A stretch of 64,000 nt of DNA from positions 62,001 through 126,000 of the forward strand of contig CP091724.1 of the NCBI GenBank assembly GCA_022009795.1. The letters are read 5' to 3'. This DNA is from Anaerotruncus sp. GTDB taxonomy: Bacteria > Bacillota > Clostridia > Oscillospirales > Acutalibacteraceae. Both the position numbers and the translations under genes were made by a program. The stretch's first letter is position 1, and every line of letters starts with the position of its first letter. The notes beneath the pieces were generated by a model. It had not been told where the DNA came from and made no database searches. It worked only from the letters and a program-made list of their open reading frames with translations. This document shows positions 60,534-64,000 of this stretch, piece by piece.

Positions 60534-61630
60534 ATGTCCAGAGTTTATAATTTCAGCGCAGGTCCTTCAACCCTGCCGGAGTCCGTGCTTGAAAAAGGCA
60601 GGCGCGGAAATACTTGATTACCGCGGCTGCGGTCAATCCGTTATGGAAATGAGCCACCGCTCAAAGGTTTTTTTGACGAAATTATCAAAAAAATGCCGAA
60701 AGGCTTATGCGCGAGCTTTACAAAGTGCCGGATAATTACAAGGTGCTCTTTTTTTGCAGGGGCGGCGCTTCCGCTCAGTTTTTCCGCAATTCCGCTCAAT
60801 TTTATGAACGGCAGCGGCAAGGCGGATTACATCATCACGGTCCAGTGGGCTAAAAAAAGGCGTTTCAGGAGGCGCAGAAATACGGCGATGTTAAAGCCGT
60901 TGCCTCCTCGGCAGATAAAACCTTTACATATATTCCTGAAACAAAGGCAGAGGATTTCCGCGAGGATGCCGATTATGTTTACATTTGCATGAACAACACC
61001 ATTTACGGCACGAAGTATCGCGATTTGCCTCCCGTCGGCAACAAGGTGCTTATTGCCGATGTTTCCTCATGCGCGCTTTCCGAGCCTCTTGATATTTCAA
61101 AATTCGGCATGGTTTATTTCGGCGCTCAAAAGAATGTTGCTCCCGCAGGCCTTGTTGTGGCAATTATTCGCGAGGATTTGCTCGGCAACGCAAGGGATAT
61201 CTGCCCTGTTATGATGAATTACAAGGTGCAGGCGGATGCGGATTCGCTTTATAACACGCCCCCGTGCTGGACCATTTATATCTGCGGCCTTGTGCTTGAA
61301 TGGATCAAGGAAACCTACGGCGATCTGGAGGGCATGAAGGCTCATAATGAGAAAAAAGCAAAAATTCTTTATGATTTTCTTGATTCAAGCGAAATGTTTA
61401 ATGGCACCGTTGTGCCGGAATACCGTTCGCTTATGAATGTTCCGTTTGTTACGGGCAGCGATGAGCTCAATGCCGAATTTATTAAGGCGGCGGACGCTGC
61501 GGGCTTTGTTAATCTGAAGGGCCACAGAACAGTGGGCGGCATGCGCGCATCCATTTATAATGCAATGCCGATTGAGGGTGTTGAAAAGCTTGTTAAATTC
61601 ATGAAGGAATTTGAGGAGGCTCATAAATAA
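60534..61630 (+). CDS. serC: Phosphoserine aminotransferase, frameshifted
   Basis: PLP enzyme converting 3-phosphohydroxypyruvate and glutamate to phosphoserine. About 365 residues. Opening NFSAGPSTLPESVLE, GQSVMEMSHRSK, VLFLQGGAS-type element (LFxxGGASAQF, shift near 60755), VDVSSC-like IADVSSCALSEPLDIS, PLP lysine in FGAQKNVAPAG, NTPPCWTIYICGLVLEW, and VGGMRASIYNAMP. Shifts near 60597, 60670, 60695, 60755 and 60855. TAATG overlap with serA. Confidence 0.96.
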
Positions 61631-62798
61631 TGTTTAATATTAAAACTCTTAATAAGATTTCATCCGTCGGTCTTGCCGAATTTGATAAATCAAAATATGC
61701 TTACGGCGATGATATCGCAAATCCTGATGCGATTATGGTGCGCTCCGCCGCCATGCACGATATGGAAATGCCGAAGTCACTGCTTGCAATCGCAAGAGCC
61801 GGCGCAGGCGTTAATAATATTCCGATAGACCGCTGCACGCAGGACGGCATTGTTGTTTTCAACACCCCCGGTGCAAATGCAAATGCGGTTAAGGAGCTTG
61901 TTATATGCGCGCTTTTGCTTTCAAGCAGAAAAATCACCAAGGCAATCGAATGGTGCAAAACGATTAAAAACGATGAAAAATGTCGGCAAAAGCGTTGAAA
62001 AAAAGGCAAGTCTGCTTTTTTTCCGGACCCGAAATCAAGGGCAAAACCCTTGCCGTAATCGGCCTCGGTGCAATCGGCAGATTGGTGGCAAACGCCGCCG
62101 TTGATCTCGGCATGAAGGTTGTCGGTTATGATCCGTTTCTTTCTCCCGCCGCGGCCGAAACGCTTAAAAAAGATGTGCAAATAATAAATTCGCTTGATGA
62201 TATTTTCCCGAAGGCTGATTATGTTACCGTGCATGTGCCGCTCACTCCCGAAACAAAGGAAATGATTTGCGCCGAAAACATCGCAAAGATGAAGGATACG
62301 GTCAGAATTATAAACCTTGCAAGAGGCGATCTTGCCAATTCCGCGGATGTTGTTTCCGCTCTTGAGGATGGCAGAATGGCGGCTTATGTAACGGATTTCC
62401 CGTCTGCCGATCTTATCGGGGTTGACGGTGTTATTGCCATGCCCCATCTTGGTGCTTCCACTCCCGAAAGCGAGGAGAACTGCGCCACAATGGGCGCCGA
62501 TGAGCTGATAGATTTTCTTGAAAACGGCAATATCATAAATTCCGTTAATATGCCTGCGGTTTCCAGCCCGAAATGCGGCGCGGCAAGAATAACCGTTATT
62601 CATAAAAATCAGCCGAATATGATTGCCACCATAAGCGACACAATCAGTAAGGACGGAATAAATATCGCAAACTTCGTAAACAAAAACCGCGGCGAAATAG
62701 CATACAGCATTTTGGATGTTGATTCGGATGTGCCTGGTGTTGTTCTCGGCGATATCGAAAAAATTGCCGGCGTTGTAAGAGTTCGCGTTATTAAATAA
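61630..62798 (+). CDS. serA: D-3-phosphoglycerate dehydrogenase with ACT domain, frameshifted
   Basis: First enzyme of serine synthesis, oxidising 3-phosphoglycerate with NAD. About 388 residues. ARAGAGVNNIPIDRC, FNTPGANANAVKELV, NAD motif AVIGLGAIGRLVANAA, VHVPLTPETKEMI, NLARGDLANSADVVSALEDG with catalytic Arg region, MPHLGASTPESEENCATM with catalytic His, and a C-terminal ACT segment (NMIATISDTISKDGINIANF) that commonly senses serine. Shifts near 61975-62020. Confidence 0.97.
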
Positions 62799-62848
62799 TA
62801 TAAAACCATATTATATAAGCGCTTATGCGGCTTTAATATGCTTTTCAG

Positions 62849-62884
62849 GCGGAAATGCTTTGCATTTCCGCTTTGTTTTTTTTG
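62849..62884 (+). terminator. Terminator of serC-serA
   Basis: GCGGAAATGC-TTT-GCATTTCCGC, ten perfect pairs, then TTTGTTTTTTTT. Confidence 0.95.
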
Positions 62885-62892
62885 ATTTTCTG

Positions 62893-62921
62893 TTGACAAA
62901 GGAATGCGCACCTGTTATAAT
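62893..62921 (+). promoter_or_regulatory. Promoter of the aldolase gene
   Basis: TTGACA at 62893-62898, 17 bases, TATAAT at 62916-62921; perfect consensus. Confidence 0.9.
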
Positions 62922-62932
62922 ACCACTAATCT

Positions 62933-62958
62933 GCTTTAAAGTGATGTGACTTTAAAGC
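62933..62958 (+). promoter_or_regulatory. Inverted repeat at the aldolase transcript start
   Basis: GCTTTAAAGT, six bases, ACTTTAAAGC: perfect 10-base palindrome beginning 11 bases after the -10. Likely a repressor operator or a 5-prime hairpin. Confidence 0.6.
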
Positions 62959-62994
62959 GATAAAGCGATATTTCTGCGAACAGGAGAGGATATT

Positions 62995-63976
62995 ATGGCA
63001 CCCAGAAAAGGTAATATGATGACCGTGCGCGCCGATGTTAAGGTGGTTGACGCCACAATCAGAGACGGCGGCCTTTGCAACAATTTTGAATTTACGGATG
63101 AATTTGTTACCGAGCTTTATAAAACGAATGTTAAAAGCGGCGTGGATTATATGGAATTCGGTTATCGTGCCTCCAAAAATCTGTTTGATGTTAATAAATT
63201 CGGCAAATGGAAGTTTTGCGATGAGGCGGATATTCGCAGCATAGTCGGCGAAAATATTTCCGATATGAAAATCGCCGTTATGGCAGATGTGGGCAGGTGC
63301 GATTTTAAAGAGGATTTTGTGCCGAAAAGCGAATCGGTTATAGACATGGTGCGTGTTGCCTGCTATATTCACCAAATTCCGGCGGCACTTGAAATGATTG
63401 AATATTTTCATAATCTCGGCTATGAAACCACCTGTAATATCATGGCGATCAGCCAGGCTTCGAGCGAGCAGATTGAAGAGGCTCTTGAAATGATAGGCCA
63501 ATCAAGTGTTGATGTTATTTATCTTGTGGATTCTTACGGCTCGCTTTACCCCGAAACGGCGGGCGCACTTGCAAAAAAATATCTTGAAATCGGCGAAAAA
63601 TACGGCAAGGCAATCGGCTTTCATGCGCACAACAATCAAAATCTTGCTTTTGCAAACACGATTGAAACTCTTTCTTACGGTGTTTCTTATCTTGATGCCA
63701 CGGCGGCAGGCATGGGAAGGGGAGCGGGCAACTGCGCAATGGAGCTTTTGCTCGGATTCCTTAAAAAAATCCAAAAATATAATCTTTTACAGTCTGCTTA
63801 CCTTCCTTGAAAATTACATGATTCCGCTCAAGGAAAGCGGCGTGAAATGGGGCTACGAGGTGCAATATATGCTCACGGGTCAGCTCAACCGTCATCCGCG
63901 CGAGGCTATGGCTTTTACAGCTGAAAACAGAACAGATTATTGCGAGTTTTACAAATCCCTGCTTGATAATTTCTAA
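62995..63976 (+). CDS. HMGL-like (DRE-TIM) aldolase, frameshifted near end
   Basis: About 327 residues. DRE-TIM signature VVDATIRDGGLCNNFEF (metal-binding R-D), VMADVG, VYLVD-like VIYLVDSYGSLYPETAG, metal His pair in GFHAHNNQNLAFANT, YLDATAAGMGRGAGNCAMEL; then GYEVQYMLTG and NRHPREAMAF. This pattern is that of 4-hydroxy-2-oxovalerate/HMG-CoA-lyase-like aldolases; the precise reaction is unknown. Shift near 63768 before the C-terminal part. ATG at 62995 after CAGGAGAGG. It ends 24 bases before the window edge. Confidence 0.85.
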
Positions 63977-64000
63977 ATTATTTTGCGGCGCAGGCGATTT

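Noticed and set aside
1..64000. CRISPR arrays, tRNAs, rRNAs, IS elements, attachment sites
   Set aside because: No regularly spaced repeats, no tRNA T-loop/acceptor pattern, no transposase motifs and no flanking duplications were found by eye.

Overview
The window looks like a piece of a low-to-mid GC, anaerobic, spore-forming gut Clostridium-type bacterium (Firmicutes, class Clostridia; an uncultured Oscillospiraceae or Ruminococcaceae relative is my best inference). Support comes from a tricistronic GerA/GerB/GerC germination operon, an oxygen-sensitive NrdD/NrdG ribonucleotide reductase, a split transketolase, the darA-holB-ricT order, a GGGtGRT/NifU-like gene pair, strong SD sites and TTGACA/TATAAT promoters. 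No rRNA, tRNA, IS element, prophage or CRISPR array was seen.

A striking technical property is that about half of the genes are split by one or more +1/-1 shifts, nearly always at runs of five or more A or T. Conserved housekeeping genes (citrate synthase, serA, serC, nrdD, rsmA, holB) are hit while protein similarity continues in the next frame. I read this as uncorrected homopolymer indels of a long-read assembly, not gene decay. Such genes are annotated over their full reconstructed span and the shifts are noted.

Layout. 1-6.2 kb: end of an MFS carrier, gap (GAPDH), an XRE repressor divergent from an unrecognised membrane/coiled-coil protein with a clear operator between them, an APH-like kinase and an amidohydrolase. 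6.3-9.5 kb: GH2 beta-mannosidase and queT behind a candidate preQ1 riboswitch. 9.6-14.4 kb: DUF4363/DUF421 pair divergent from the germination receptor operon. 14.7-19.7 kb: citrate synthase, a membrane protein, darA-holB-ricT and a ferredoxin. 19.7-24.8 kb: a structured non-coding element and a three-gene export operon behind TTAAG direct repeats. 25-28.8 kb: lemA, DUF2207, DUF6440, a low-Mr phosphatase and a small unassigned gene. 28.9-31.3 kb: MATE carrier and rsmA. 31.4-35.6 kb: MarR regulator plus heterodimeric ABC exporter. 35.7-38.6 kb: sortase-like substrate, class B sortase and His-rich LCP protein. 38.6-42.9 kb: split transketolase, GtrA-like, HAD and metallo-beta-lactamase-fold proteins. 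43.1-46.9 kb: nrdG, a DUF6273 lipoprotein and nrdD. 47.3-50.4 kb: TPP riboswitch with a pyrimidine/thiamine-precursor ABC system. 50.4-53.2 kb: ECF-type sigma, membrane partner, lipoprotein, VanZ-like. 53.2-55.1 kb: GGGtGRT and NifU-like genes. 55.1-57 kb: PqqD-like protein convergent with a radical SAM protein. 57-60.3 kb: argS, DUF1934 and an unassigned gene. 60.4-64 kb: serC-serA and an HMGL-like aldolase.

The regulatory DNA is unusually legible. The most promising places for something new are the non-coding element at 20.03-20.17 kb, the XRE/coiled-coil membrane module at 2.1-3.6 kb, the PqqD/radical SAM pair, the sortase/LCP cell-envelope locus, and the GGGtGRT/NifU-like pair of unknown function.
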